Positions 51,759 through 62,401 of a stretch of 64,000 nucleotides of DNA are shown piece by piece. Under the pieces are notes generated by a model. It was not told where the DNA came from. It saw only the letters and a program-made list of their open reading frames with translations, and did not search any database. The translations under genes were made by a program, and so were the position numbers. This stretch comes from Sphingosinicella sp. (lineage in GTDB: Bacteria > Pseudomonadota > Alphaproteobacteria > Sphingomonadales > Sphingomonadaceae): assembly GCF_013911755.1 (NCBI RefSeq), contig NZ_JACESP010000006.1:62001-126000 (forward strand). Direction: 5' to 3'. Numbering within the stretch: position 1 is the stretch's first letter; each line of letters opens with the position of its first letter.

Positions 51759-52088
51759 TCAGGCGGCGTGCGGAACGCCCTTTTCGGCGAGCAGCTCGTG
51801 CAGCTCGCCCGATTCGAACATTTCCATCATGATGTCGCTGCCGCCCACGAACTCGCCCTTCACATAAAGCTGCGGGATCGTCGGCCAGTCGCTGAACGCC
51901 TTGATGCCCTGGCGCAATTCGGCGTCCTGCAGCACGTCGGCGCTGTCGTATTCGACGCCGAGATGCTCAAGGATGGCGATGGCGCGGCTCGAAAAGCCGC
52001 ACTGCGGAAACAGCGGCGTGCCCTTCATGAACAGCACGACGTCGCTGCCGTTCACCTTTTCGGCGATTCGGGTGTTGATGTCGGTCAT
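51759..52088 (-). CDS. grxD: monothiol glutaredoxin
   Basis: CGFS-type glutaredoxin that carries [2Fe-2S] clusters. The 109-residue protein has VVLFMKGTPLFPQCGFSSRAIAIL (CGFS active site), WPTIPQLYVKGEFVGGSDIMMEMFESGEL. It forms a cluster with bolA, 21 bp away; Grx4-BolA heterodimers act in iron homeostasis. Confidence 0.96.
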   Translation of the reverse strand: MTDINTRIAEKVNGSDVVLFMKGTPLFPQCGFSSRAIAILEHLGVEYDSADVLQDAELRQGIKAFSDWPTIPQLYVKGEFVGGSDIMMEMFESGELHELLAEKGVPHAA

Positions 52089-52109
52089 GTGTGTTGCTCC
52101 TCGTCCGGT

Positions 52110-52343
52110 TCAGGCCGGAACCTCGGTTGTCAGCTGCAAGGCGTGCAGTTCGCCGCCCATGCGGCCGCCGAGCGCCGCATAGACCATCTGGTGCTGGCGA
52201 ACGCGCGGCAGACCCCGGAACGCCTCCGAAACCACGCGCGCGGCATAGTGATCGCCGTCGCCGGCAAGGTCGGTGATCTCCACGACCGCGTCGGGCAGCG
52301 CGGCCCGGATCATGCCTTCGATCGCGCCTGCATCCATCGGCAT
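52110..52343 (-). CDS. BolA family protein
   Basis: A 77-residue BolA-like protein. The start at 52343 is MPMDAGAIEGMIRAALP; a second ATG at 52337 is possible. The family core is HYAARVVSEAFRGLPRVRQHQMVYAALGGRMGGELHALQL, with the conserved RVRQHQMVY helix. It is expected to bind the neighbouring monothiol glutaredoxin through a shared iron-sulfur cluster. Confidence 0.93.
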   Translation of the reverse strand: MPMDAGAIEGMIRAALPDAVVEITDLAGDGDHYAARVVSEAFRGLPRVRQHQMVYAALGGRMGGELHALQLTTEVPA

Positions 52344-52353
52344 GGCGCGGCCC

Positions 52354-52677
52354 TCAAACTTCTTCGATGAACTGGCGGCGCGCCTCGACGAGCTTTTCCT
52401 CCATCGCGCGGCGCACCTCGTGCTCGGTGACTTCAACACCCTTGGCGGTGAGGTCGCCGTAGACCTTGCGGAACACGTCGTCGTCGCCCGCTTCCTCGAA
52501 GTCGGCGGCCACCACCTCGCGCGAATAGGCGTCGGCCTCGGCGGTGTTCAGCCCCAGCTTTTCCGCCGCCCAGTTACCGAGCAGGCGGTTGCGTCGCGCC
52601 GTGACCTTGAACTGCAGCTCGGCATCGCGCGCAAAGCGATTCTCGAAAGCCTTCTCGCGGTCGTTGAGATTGGTCAT
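52354..52677 (-). CDS. DUF1476 family protein (zeta-type F1 ATPase inhibitor)
   Basis: A 107-residue protein starting MTNLNDREKAFENRFARDAELQFKVTARRNRLLGNWAAEKLG, the clear DUF1476 signature. In Paracoccus and relatives this family inhibits ATP hydrolysis by the F1FO ATP synthase through its N-terminal region; whether this one is active is not known. I use ATG 52677, the family start. Upstream of bolA and grxD on the same strand, 10 bp before bolA. Confidence 0.9.
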   Translation of the reverse strand: MTNLNDREKAFENRFARDAELQFKVTARRNRLLGNWAAEKLGLNTAEADAYSREVVAADFEEAGDDDVFRKVYGDLTAKGVEVTEHEVRRAMEEKLVEARRQFIEEV

Positions 52678-52834
52678 GACGGGCGTGTGTCCTTCCTTGG
52701 CGGGCAAGCCGGGTTATCGGGGCCTAGATAGAGAGGCACCGCACCCGGTTCAACTGCAAGCAGCACGCTTGATCGTCGCAGCTTTTGCGTCGAAACTTGC
52801 CGGGCGGACATTCAGGCAGGCGGGGCGGTACGTG

Positions 52835-53980
52835 ATGAGCGGCGAGATCGATGCGGCGGGCACGCTAGCGGCGGGCGGACTCGTGGCGGCGGAACTGGAT
52901 AAACAGGACGCCCGGGCGGGCGACGTGCAGACGGTCTGCCCGAACTGCGGTACCGCCGTCGTCGGCCATTATTGTCACGAATGCGGGCAAAGCACACACC
53001 TGCCGCGCTCGATCGGGCACATCTTCCACGACATCGTGCACGGCGTGCTGCACTTCGACAGCAAGGGCTGGCGCACCCTGCCGATGCTGGTGACGCGCCC
53101 CGGCACGCTGACCCGAGATTATGTGGAGGGTAAGCGCGCCCGCTACGTCGCCCCCTTCCCGATGTTCCTGTTCACCGTATTCCTGATGTATTTCACCTTC
53201 GCCATGGTCGGCGGGCCCGACGTGAACCTCGCGGACGCAGTGCAGCTCGATCCCAAGAGCGTCGAGGCGGCGCAGCAGGAACTCGTCGCCGAAACCGAAA
53301 GATTGAAAACACTCGAGGCGAAGCTCGCCGCGGCGAAGGCAAAGCCGGTGCCCGTGCCCGGCGAGGCCGCGGAGATCAAAGGGCAGATCACCGAACTGCG
53401 CACCGAGATCGGCATCATGAAGGCGACGCTCGGAACGATGGGCGTGGTGCCGCGCGATCCCGAAAATCCCGACGCGCCGCAGCCGCCGGACTGGCGCGAG
53501 GCGCTTGCGAAGGCGGCCGACAAGAATTCGCTCGACGTGGATACCGGCAATCCGGGTCTCAATGCGAAGCTCAGCAAGGCGCTCAAGAACCCTGAACTGT
53601 TGTTCTACAAGATGCAGCAGTCCGCTTATAAGTTCTCGTTCCTGCTGGTGCCGCTGTCGCTGCCGTTCGTGTGGCTGCTGTTCCCCTTTCGGCGCAGCAC
53701 GCACCTTTATGATCACGCGGTATTCACGCTCTATTCGCTGTCGTTCATGTCGCTTTTGTTTGTAGTTGCCGTTCTGCTCGCCCGCTTCGGCCTCATCAGC
53801 TTCAGCAACGCCATGATGATCAGCATGTTCGTGCCGCCCATCCACATGTTCGCGCAGCTGAAGGGCGCCTACGGGCTCACCGTCGCCGGCGCGCTCGCGC
53901 GGACCTTCCTGCTCTCCATCTTCGCGGTCATCGTGCTCAGCCTGTTCACGGTCATCATCGTTGCGCTCGGCGCGGTGTGA
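52835..53980 (+). CDS. DUF3667 zinc-ribbon membrane protein
   Basis: A 381-residue protein. Residues 33-55 form a zinc ribbon ([18 protein letters not shown]), followed by the DUF3667 pattern [58 protein letters not shown] first helix is followed by a long charged coiled-coil-like insert (about 145-215), then three more helices at the C-terminus. Function unknown. I chose ATG 52835, where family similarity begins. A structured RNA follows before purC. Confidence 0.85.
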   Translation: MSGEIDAAGTLAAGGLVAAELDKQDARAGDVQTVCPNCGTAVVGHYCHECGQSTHLPRSIGHIFHDIVHGVLHFDSKGWRTLPMLVTRPGTLTRDYVEGKRARYVAPFPMFLFTVFLMYFTFAMVGGPDVNLADAVQLDPKSVEAAQQELVAETERLKTLEAKLAAAKAKPVPVPGEAAEIKGQITELRTEIGIMKATLGTMGVVPRDPENPDAPQPPDWREALAKAADKNSLDVDTGNPGLNAKLSKALKNPELLFYKMQQSAYKFSFLLVPLSLPFVWLLFPFRRSTHLYDHAVFTLYSLSFMSLLFVVAVLLARFGLISFSNAMMISMFVPPIHMFAQLKGAYGLTVAGALARTFLLSIFAVIVLSLFTVIIVALGAV

Positions 53981-53989
53981 CCGCTTCCA

Positions 53990-54112
53990 CCCGGCGCTTC
54001 CCCCGAGTGCTTGCATTGTCAGCCCGTCAGGCTTCCGCTATGGCGGGTGGTGTGTTTCCCCGCCTCGGGCACGCGCCAGTCCCCGGTGCGAACCGGGGCG
54101 GTGCTTTTTTAA
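53990..54112 (+). promoter_or_regulatory. structured purC leader with intrinsic terminator (candidate attenuator/riboswitch)
   Basis: Between the DUF3667 stop and purC. An outer stem can form between GCGC/CCCGAG (53994-54007) and CTCGGG/GCGC (54064-54076). It encloses two small hairpins, AGCC/GGCT (54021-54033) and CCGC/GCGG (54035-54046). A strong terminator follows: GCGCC then CCCCGGT, a GCGA tetraloop, ACCGGGG then GGTGC, and six T residues (54073-54110). The terminator's 5' base reuses the GCGC of the outer stem, so the two structures compete. The purC ATG is 28 nt past the T-run. I know no named riboswitch that matches. Confidence 0.55.
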
Positions 54113-54138
54113 GAACTCCGAATCGAGAAGGTCCGCCG

Positions 54139-54927
54139 ATGTCCCGCCGCCGCCAGATCTACGAAGGCAAGGCCAAGATCCTGTACGAAGGGCCCGAACC
54201 CGGCACCATCATCCAGTATTTCAAGGACGACGCGACCGCGTTCAATGCCCAGAAGAAGGGCACTATCAGCGGCAAGGGCGTGCTCAACAACCGGATTTCC
54301 GAGCATATTTTCACGCTGCTCGGCCAGATCGGCATCCCCACGCACTTCATCCGCCGCCTAAACATGCGCGAGCAGCTGGTGCGGCAGGTGGAGATCATCC
54401 CGGTCGAGGTCGTTGTGCGCAACGTCGCCGCCGGCTCGATCTCGAAGCGTCTCGGTATCGAGGAAGGCACGCCGCTGCCCCGCACGATCCTTGAGTATTA
54501 TTACAAGGACGACGCACTTGGCGATCCGATGATCACCGACGAGCACATCGCCTGCTTCGGCTGGGCGACGCAGGAAGAGATGCACGACGTCGCCGACATG
54601 GCGATCCGCATCAACGACTTCATGTGCGGCCTGTTTGCGGGTGTCGGCATCCGCCTGATCGATTTCAAGCTGGAGTTCGGCCGCCTGTGGGACGGCGACT
54701 ACAGCCGCATCATCCTTGCCGACGAGATCAGCCCAGACGGCTGCCGCCTGTGGGACAGCACCACGAACGAGAAGCTGGACAAGGACCGCTTCCGCCGCGA
54801 TCTCGGCGGCGAGGTGGAAGCCTACCAGGAAGTCGCCCGCCGCTTCGGCCTGCTCCCCGAAGGCTCCGTCTCCACGGTCCTGGACCTCGACGAGCACCGC
54901 AAGGCCCGCGGCAAGAAAGACAGCTGA
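54139..54927 (+). CDS. purC: phosphoribosylaminoimidazole-succinocarboxamide synthase
   Basis: Joins CAIR with aspartate in purine synthesis. I use ATG 54139 ([39 protein letters not shown]), giving 262 residues; GAGAAGG lies upstream. Other motifs: [34 protein letters not shown] and [33 protein letters not shown]. The leader has a terminator, so regulation before the gene is likely. Confidence 0.97.
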   Translation: MSRRRQIYEGKAKILYEGPEPGTIIQYFKDDATAFNAQKKGTISGKGVLNNRISEHIFTLLGQIGIPTHFIRRLNMREQLVRQVEIIPVEVVVRNVAAGSISKRLGIEEGTPLPRTILEYYYKDDALGDPMITDEHIACFGWATQEEMHDVADMAIRINDFMCGLFAGVGIRLIDFKLEFGRLWDGDYSRIILADEISPDGCRLWDSTTNEKLDKDRFRRDLGGEVEAYQEVARRFGLLPEGSVSTVLDLDEHRKARGKKDS

Positions 54928-54937
54928 CGGCGTACCC

Positions 54938-55087
54938 CTGAACGGGTCTGATTTTCGGTCAGGCCGTGGCGAAAATGGTGGATTTCGAGAACCGGCGCGG
55001 AAGCGTACCTAAAGGTACCTGAGCACTGGGGGGCGCAGAAAGCCGCCGTTTGCAGCCCGGTCTAAGCGAAAAACAGGGCCCGTTCAG
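54938..55087. repeat. 150-bp imperfect inverted-repeat element
   Basis: The left arm (54938-54965) starts CTGAACGGG and the right arm (55059-55087) ends CCCGTTCAG; across about 28 bp they match with several mismatches. Inside are a perfect hairpin GTACCT-AA-AGGTAC (55005-55018) and a GGCG/CGCC stem near 55032-55047. The right arm covers the stop codon of the small membrane protein. It may be a folded bidirectional terminator or a non-autonomous repeat of the REP/MITE kind; no second copy was seen in the window. Confidence 0.5.
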
Positions 55088-55248
55088 CGGCGCTTGGCGC
55101 GCTTCTTTTTTACCTGATAGCCGCAGATGATGCCGAAAAGGAACGCGCAGAACAGCGCGATGTGCAGGTTCGAGCCGCGCATCTGGCCGAGGATGTCCTC
55201 GTAATAGACGAACAGCGCCACGAACATGGAGGCGGCGATAAGCCCCAT
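55084..55248 (-). CDS. 54-residue membrane protein (second of tandem pair)
   Basis: Small protein starting MGLIAASMFVALFVYYEDI. One hydrophobic segment, a short polar loop (LGQMRGSNLHI), then a second helix ALFCAFLFGIICGY and a very basic tail (KKKRAKRR). Its ATG overlaps the TGA of the upstream 54-residue gene (TGATG). Both proteins share a FLFGII motif at the same place and equal length, suggesting a duplication. No known function. Confidence 0.6.
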   Translation of the reverse strand: MGLIAASMFVALFVYYEDILGQMRGSNLHIALFCAFLFGIICGYQVKKKRAKRR

Positions 55249-55412
55249 CAGCCGTCCTTTCGCCAAGCGGAAATGATGCCGAACAGGAACGACGCGACAA
55301 GCGCGAGCTGTATTTCCTGATCGTGTGTCAGCCACGGAAAGATGTACCCGCCGACGAAATTCTCGGCGGTCGCGAACAGCACCACGAACAAGGCAATGGC
55401 AAGATAGTCCAC
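55248..55412 (-). CDS. 54-residue membrane protein (first of tandem pair)
   Basis: Starts at GTG 55412 (VDYLAIALFVVLFATAENFV), with a G-rich stretch just upstream. Two helices flank a loop with PWLTHDQEIQ, then LALVASFLFGIISAW and a short charged end (RKDG). It precedes the next gene with a one-base stop/start overlap, so the two are cotranslated and might form a heteromer. The frame is open upstream, but no protein-like sequence is there. Confidence 0.55.
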   Translation of the reverse strand: MDYLAIALFVVLFATAENFVGGYIFPWLTHDQEIQLALVASFLFGIISAWRKDG

Positions 55413-55545
55413 GTGCCCCAGACCCCGAACTGAGAATGACCCGGCATAACCATAGGCGCGCAGGCTTAACAAAACCCTCACATGCGCCCGGGCGTGCGCC
55501 ATTTGGGCGTTGCGGCGCGGCGCAGGGAACGCCATAAGGCGCGCC

Positions 55546-55776
55546 ATGAAAGCCAAAGTCTATGTCACGCTGAAAAACGGCGTCCTCGATCCGCAGGGCA
55601 GGGCGATCTGCCACGCGCTCGAATCCCTCGGGTTCGGCGAAGCGCAGGACGTGCGGCAGGGCAAGTTCATCGAGCTTGAACTCGCCGACGGCACCAGCGA
55701 GGCGCGCATCGAGGAGATGTGCCGCAAACTGCTCGCCAACACCGTGATCGAAAACTACCGGATCGAGATCGCCTGA
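55546..55776 (+). CDS. purS: phosphoribosylformylglycinamidine synthase subunit PurS
   Basis: Bridging subunit of the three-part FGAM synthase. The 76-residue protein starts [32 protein letters not shown] and has [11 protein letters not shown], the family pattern. It starts at ATG 55546; purQ begins 1 bp after its stop. Confidence 0.96.
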   Translation: MKAKVYVTLKNGVLDPQGRAICHALESLGFGEAQDVRQGKFIELELADGTSEARIEEMCRKLLANTVIENYRIEIA

Positions 55777-55777
55777 G

Positions 55778-56446
55778 ATGAAGAGCGCGGTCATCGTCTT
55801 CCCCGGCAGCAACTGCGACCGCGACATGGCGGTTGCGCTCCGCGAGGTAACGGGCCGCGCACCCGCGATGGTCTGGCACCGCGAAACCGCGCTGCCCGAC
55901 GTCGACGTCATCGCGCTTCCGGGCGGCTTTTCCTACGGCGACTATCTGCGCACCGGCGCGATTTCGGCGCAGTCGCCGATCATGGCGGCGGTGAAGCGTG
56001 CCGCCGAGCAGGGCCGCTTTGTCCTCGGCGTCTGCAACGGCTTCCAGGTTCTCACCGAAACCGGGCTGCTGCCGGGCGCGCTGATGCGCAACGCCGGGCT
56101 CGATTTCGTGTGCCGCGACGTGCCGCTGACGGTCGAGAACACGCAGACCGCGTTCACGTCGGCCTACACGGCGGGCGAGACGATCCGCATTCCGGTCGCG
56201 CACCACGACGGCAACTACTTCGCCGATGCCACCACGCTCGACCGGATCGAGGGCGAGGGCCGCGTCGTCTTCCGCTACGCCGAGGACGTGAATGGCGCGC
56301 AGCGCCGCATCGCGGGCATCGTCAACGAAACCGGCAACGTACTCGGCATGATGCCGCACCCGGAGCGCGCCATCGAGGCGGCGCAGGGCGGCACCGACGG
56401 TCGCCGCCTGTTCGAAGGGCTCGTGCAGGCTTTCATCGACGCGTGA
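55778..56446 (+). CDS. purQ: phosphoribosylformylglycinamidine synthase subunit PurQ
   Basis: Class I glutamine amidotransferase that supplies ammonia to PurL. The 222-residue protein has the nucleophile cysteine C86 in [10 protein letters not shown], the oxyanion loop [17 protein letters not shown], and the catalytic HPE near the end ([10 protein letters not shown]). Coupled to purS. purL lies 3.7 kb away on the same strand. Confidence 0.97.
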   Translation: MKSAVIVFPGSNCDRDMAVALREVTGRAPAMVWHRETALPDVDVIALPGGFSYGDYLRTGAISAQSPIMAAVKRAAEQGRFVLGVCNGFQVLTETGLLPGALMRNAGLDFVCRDVPLTVENTQTAFTSAYTAGETIRIPVAHHDGNYFADATTLDRIEGEGRVVFRYAEDVNGAQRRIAGIVNETGNVLGMMPHPERAIEAAQGGTDGRRLFEGLVQAFIDA

Positions 56447-56480
56447 ACGCGGCGGGTTCCGGCGTCGGCAAGCTGTTCGG

Positions 56481-57524
56481 CTACTGACCGCCGCTCGGGC
56501 GCCCCTGCCATCCGGCAATCAGCTGTTCCAGTCCCGCGCATAGTTCTGCGTCCGGACCCGTGAGCAAACGCTTCGCACGCGTGCGAATCTCGGTGCGGTG
56601 CGCCGCGTCCGTCAGATACGGCGCGGGTGACTTGCCGTCGATGCGCGCCAGCAGTAGCGCTCCCGTGAGCGCCCCTGCGCGCCGCATCAGCGCATTGGCA
56701 TCCTCCCAGACGACGCCCGCGCGATAGGCCTCCGCCATGCGCGTGGCGGACGCCGTCAGCGCGGCGGCGTGCGGCCTCAGCCACACCGCCTTCAGCAGAA
56801 GATGCGTGGTGCAGAACGCAAGGTCGAATGCCGGATCGCCGTACACCGCGCATTCGGCGTCCAGGAACACGGGGCCGCCGGGACCGACGAGGATGTTCTT
56901 CGGGCTGACATCGCCGTGGACGAGCGCGACATGCCGCGCTTCAAGATCGGCCGCGAGCGCCCTGAGGCGCGGCGCGACCTCCGCATCGTGCTGTGCGACA
57001 TGGAGCAAGAACGGTTCCACGCGGAGCGCATGAAACATCGCGCCCGTATCGAAATCGCGCGCGATGGCTGGGTCGTTTGCCGTCGCGGCGTGAATGCCGA
57101 CGAGCGCTTTGCCGACCTTCGCGGCGAAGCCCGGATCGACACGCCCGGCGATGAGTTCGTCCTTCCAGACCGGGTGCTGCGCCGGCTCCAGAAAGCGCAT
57201 TGCGAAGAGGTGCTCTTCGGGCACTTCGGCGACGATCGTGGGGACGATTCCGGGCGCGAACGCGCCGACGCGCCGCAGCCAGCGCACCTCGCTCTCGGCG
57301 CGCTCGACGGGCGCGAACCATTCCGCCTGCACGCGCAGCTTGGGAAGCGCGCGCTTCACGGCAATCGGCCCGCCCGCCGTATCGACGCGCCACACATCAC
57401 ACGACACGCCGCCCGACAGCGGCGTCATTTTTGGCGTCTCTCCGGGTGCGACAAGTCCGCAGGCGCGCAGGTGTTCGATAACGGCTTCGTCTTGCACGGC
57501 GCCCAGGCGTCCTTTCACGGGCAC
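56481..57524 (-). CDS. aminoglycoside phosphotransferase family kinase
   Basis: A 347-residue small-molecule kinase with the protein-kinase-like fold. Nucleotide loop LSGGVSCDVWRVDT, lysine in PIAVKRALP, catalytic VALVHGDVSPKNILVG and metal-binding FLDAECAVYGDPAFDLAFC. The substrate is unknown; the family includes choline, thiamine and methylthioribose kinases. It starts at a GTG overlapping the marR stop by one base; later GTG starts (57518, 57497) are possible. Its group order is transporter-marR-kinase. Confidence 0.85.
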   Translation of the reverse strand: MPVKGRLGAVQDEAVIEHLRACGLVAPGETPKMTPLSGGVSCDVWRVDTAGGPIAVKRALPKLRVQAEWFAPVERAESEVRWLRRVGAFAPGIVPTIVAEVPEEHLFAMRFLEPAQHPVWKDELIAGRVDPGFAAKVGKALVGIHAATANDPAIARDFDTGAMFHALRVEPFLLHVAQHDAEVAPRLRALAADLEARHVALVHGDVSPKNILVGPGGPVFLDAECAVYGDPAFDLAFCTTHLLLKAVWLRPHAAALTASATRMAEAYRAGVVWEDANALMRRAGALTGALLLARIDGKSPAPYLTDAAHRTEIRTRAKRLLTGPDAELCAGLEQLIAGWQGRPSGGQ

Positions 57525-58027
57525 TAAGCTCTAACGTCGCTCAACGTCGGCGCGTCCTTCGCTTCCTCGGCCAGATTGGCGATCACGCGGCGCAGCAGCG
57601 ATTGCAGTGCGTCCACCTCCGCGTCGGACAGTCCCGCCGTCGCGAGATCATGCACCTCCGCATTCATCGGCACGAGAACGTCTTCGAGCGCCTTCGCATG
57701 ATCCGTGAGGTGAATATAGATCTTGCGGCGATCGATCTTGCTCTTTTCGCGCCGCACCAGACCCGCCGCCTCTAGGCTTTTCAGCGCAACCACCGTGGTC
57801 GGCTCGCGCATCCCCACGCGCGCGCTGAGTTCGCGCTGCGTGATGCCGTCCTCCCGCCAGAGCTGCCGCAGGAAGCGCCACTGCCCCGCCGAAACGCCGT
57901 GCTCCAGCGTGCGCCGCTCAAGCGCGCGCGAAAAAGAGCGAAACATCACCCGGGAAAGATAGCCGATGCTGTTCTCCGGCAGCCTGTAATACGCTGCGGG
58001 CTGACGCGTGGCTTTGGATTTCGACAC
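57524..58027 (-). CDS. MarR family transcriptional regulator
   Basis: A 167-residue winged-helix regulator. HTH region: QWRFLRQLWREDGITQRELSARVGMREPTTVVALKSLEAAGLVRREKSKIDRRKIYIHLTDHAKAL, the MarR pattern with the DRR wing. The N-terminus is basic. It follows the transporter gene by 24 bp and overlaps the kinase gene. It may regulate this group or unrelated genes; a ligand is not known. Confidence 0.93.
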   Translation of the reverse strand: MSKSKATRQPAAYYRLPENSIGYLSRVMFRSFSRALERRTLEHGVSAGQWRFLRQLWREDGITQRELSARVGMREPTTVVALKSLEAAGLVRREKSKIDRRKIYIHLTDHAKALEDVLVPMNAEVHDLATAGLSDAEVDALQSLLRRVIANLAEEAKDAPTLSDVRA

Positions 58028-58051
58028 CGTAAAACTCTCCCTGTGCCGGCT

Positions 58052-58795
58052 CTACACGCTCGCCTTGAACGGCGTGAAATCGGTCTTGCGGTCGTAGACG
58101 TCGAGGCCTTCGCGACGCTTCAGGAAGCCGACCACCGCATAGGTCACCGGCGTGAGGATCGCCTCCCAGCTCACCTTCAGCACCCACTGCGTGATCAGCA
58201 CCTTCAGCACAAGATCGTTCGTCCAGCCCGCCGCGCCAAGAAACGCCAGCGGGTAGAAGATCAGACTGTCTACACCCTGCCCCGCCACCGTGCTGCCGAT
58301 CGTGCGCGTCCAGAGGTGCTTGCCCCCCGTCCACACCTTCATCTTCGCCATCACGTAGGAGTTGGTGAATTCGCCTGCCCAGAAGGCGACGATGCTGGCG
58401 AAGACGATGCGCGGCACCTGCCCGAACACCGCCTCGTAGCTCGCCTGCCCGGTCCAGTCGGCGGCGGGCGGCAACGCAACCACCACCCACGCCATGAACG
58501 CCATGAAAACGAGCGCGGCGAACCCCGCCCAGATGCAGCGCCGCGCCCGCGCATATCCGTAAACCTCGGTCAGCACGTCGCCGAGCACATATCCGACGGG
58601 GAAGAACAATATGCCTGCGCCGAACGGCCAGTCGCCTATGCCGGGCAGGTCCACCACCGCCACCTTGCCCGCACCGAGCACGTTCGAGAGCAGCAGGATG
58701 GTGACGAATGCCGCCATCACGAAATCGAAGTAGCGCAGCGGCCGGCCGTGCAGCGACTCCGCCTCCACGGCGCGGGGTGTGTGCGCGTTGTTCAC
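58052..58795 (-). CDS. queuosine precursor transporter, YhhQ/VUT family
   Basis: Six-helix inner-membrane transporter for queuine or preQ0/preQ1. The start GTG 58795 (VNNAHTPRAVEAESLHGRPL) has GGAG 8 nt upstream and gives 247 residues. Family motifs: LLLSNVLGAGKV, FPVGYVLGDVLTEVYGYARAR, FWAGEFTNSYVMAKMKVWTGGK and GSTVAGQGVDSLIFY. The start codon lies inside a LexA box of the divergent gene, so an inner start or coupled regulation deserves attention. Confidence 0.9.
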   Translation of the reverse strand: MNNAHTPRAVEAESLHGRPLRYFDFVMAAFVTILLLSNVLGAGKVAVVDLPGIGDWPFGAGILFFPVGYVLGDVLTEVYGYARARRCIWAGFAALVFMAFMAWVVVALPPAADWTGQASYEAVFGQVPRIVFASIVAFWAGEFTNSYVMAKMKVWTGGKHLWTRTIGSTVAGQGVDSLIFYPLAFLGAAGWTNDLVLKVLITQWVLKVSWEAILTPVTYAVVGFLKRREGLDVYDRKTDFTPFKASV

Positions 58796-58804
58796 AATTT
58801 GTTC
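58790..58804. promoter_or_regulatory. LexA box (SOS operator)
   Basis: Sequence GTTC-ACAATTT-GTTC, an exact match to the direct-repeat GTTC-N7-GTTC operator of alphaproteobacterial LexA. It ends 3 bp before the ATG of the Y-family polymerase gene and covers the GTG of the divergent transporter gene. The ACAATT within it resembles a -10 box. Confidence 0.85.
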
Positions 58805-58807
58805 TCC

Positions 58808-60088
58808 ATGCGCTACACTCCCCCCATGCGCTCCGATTCGCCGCTCCGCTGGCTGTTTCTCGATCTGAACAGCTATTTCGCCAGTGTCGAGCAGCAGTTG
58901 CAGCCGGCGCTGCGCGGGAAGCCCGTCGTCGTCTCGCCCGTGGACACGGACACAACGAGCGCGATTGCCGCGAGCTACGAGGCGAAGGCCTTCGGGATCC
59001 GCACGGGCACGCCCATTTGGGAGGCAAAGCGCCTCTGCCGCGACCTCATCGTCACCCCCGCGCGCCACGGCGCCTATGTGGACTACCACAACCGCATCGT
59101 CGCGGAGGTGGACCGGCATATCCCCGTCACGAAGGTCTGCTCGATCGACGAGGTCGCCTGCCGCCTGATGGACAATGAAAACGACCCAGCGTTCGTCCGC
59201 GACCTCGCGCGGCGCATCAAGGCGGGGATCGCCGCGAACGTCGGCGAATATCTGAAATGCTCGATCGGCGTCGCGCCGACGCGCCTCGTCGCCAAGATCG
59301 CCTGCGACATGCAGAAGCCCGACGGCCTCACCGTCATCGAGGCGCACGAGCTGCCGGAGCGGCTCTACGTGCTGAAGCTCACCGACATCCCCGGCATCGG
59401 CCGTAAGATGGAGCGCCGCCTCGCCATAAAGGGCGTGCTCACGATCCGCGACCTCATCGCGCGCGGCCCCAAGCGTGCGGGCGAGGCATGGGGCGCGGTG
59501 AACGGAGACCGGCTGTGGTGGTCGCTAACGGGCCACGAGGTACCGGACGTGGAAACGCAGCACCGCTCAATCGGCCACAGCCAGGTGCTCTCGCCTTCGA
59601 AGCGCGATCCCGCCGCCGCGCTCGCCACCGCGCGGCGCCTGTGCCTGAAGGCCGCGAGTCGCCTGCGCCGCGAAGGCTATGCCGCGCGCAGCCTGCTGCT
59701 CCACGCCCGGCTGGAGGACGGCGGCAAATTCGCCGCGCACCAGCGCCTGCCGCTGACGCAGGACAGTTTCAGCTTCCTGCGCGAACTCGATGCGCTCTGG
59801 CCCCGCCTCGCGGCACAGAAACAGCGCATCCGCATGGTCGGCGTCACGCTCGCCGAGATTGCGCCCGCCGGGCACGAACAGGGCGCCCTCTTCGACCGCG
59901 ACGACATCGACCACGCGCTCGCTCGCGAGGCGCGCGGCCTCCGCCTCAGCGAGGCGATGGACAAGGCAAACGCAAAGTTCGGCCGCAACGCCGTCACGCT
60001 CGGGCCGCTGATCGGCGGCCGCATCGACCAGGTGGGCGCGAAGATCGCCTTCCACCGCATCCCCGACATGGCGGAGTTCCACGAATAG
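58808..60088 (+). CDS. Y-family DNA polymerase (SOS regulated)
   Basis: Translesion polymerase of the DinB/UmuC superfamily; proteins of this type in sphingomonads are often mislabelled ImpB. It has 426 residues from ATG 58808, or 420 from 58826. The palm motif is [15 protein letters not shown] (DxN rather than DxD, as in UmuC), then [12 protein letters not shown] and VCSIDEVA with the catalytic acidic pair. HHH region: [16 protein letters not shown] little-finger domain follows ([17 protein letters not shown]). No Shine-Dalgarno sequence is visible, so a leaderless mRNA is likely. Confidence 0.9.
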   Translation: MRYTPPMRSDSPLRWLFLDLNSYFASVEQQLQPALRGKPVVVSPVDTDTTSAIAASYEAKAFGIRTGTPIWEAKRLCRDLIVTPARHGAYVDYHNRIVAEVDRHIPVTKVCSIDEVACRLMDNENDPAFVRDLARRIKAGIAANVGEYLKCSIGVAPTRLVAKIACDMQKPDGLTVIEAHELPERLYVLKLTDIPGIGRKMERRLAIKGVLTIRDLIARGPKRAGEAWGAVNGDRLWWSLTGHEVPDVETQHRSIGHSQVLSPSKRDPAAALATARRLCLKAASRLRREGYAARSLLLHARLEDGGKFAAHQRLPLTQDSFSFLRELDALWPRLAAQKQRIRMVGVTLAEIAPAGHEQGALFDRDDIDHALAREARGLRLSEAMDKANAKFGRNAVTLGPLIGGRIDQVGAKIAFHRIPDMAEFHE

Positions 60089-60116
60089 GCGCTGGAACCG
60101 CGCGCGCCGCCTCGCT

Positions 60117-62291
<2,175 letters not shown>

Positions 62292-62401
62292 AGGTTTCCG
62301 TTCGCCAATCTTTGACGAAGAGTCACGGTATCCTGATAAGCGGGTTTTCATCACTCGCGTTTGTCAGTCGCCCTCACCCCGTGAGGCGCATAGTCATCCA
62401 G

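Noticed and set aside
54055-54075. GCCTCGGGCA in the purC leader resembles the GCCUGGGCA of the ZTP (pfl) riboswitch
   Set aside because: The upstream conserved part of the ZTP motif (with ACCACCGGGGA-type sequence) is missing and the loop has an extra C; not enough to call it.
57899-58807. Extension of the polymerase open frame upstream to 57899
   Set aside because: The extra 300 codons are antisense to marR and the transporter; family similarity begins at 58808-58826.
62369-62389. Hairpin CTCAC/GTGAG after purL
   Set aside because: A stem is present but no T-run follows on either strand, so it is not called a terminator.
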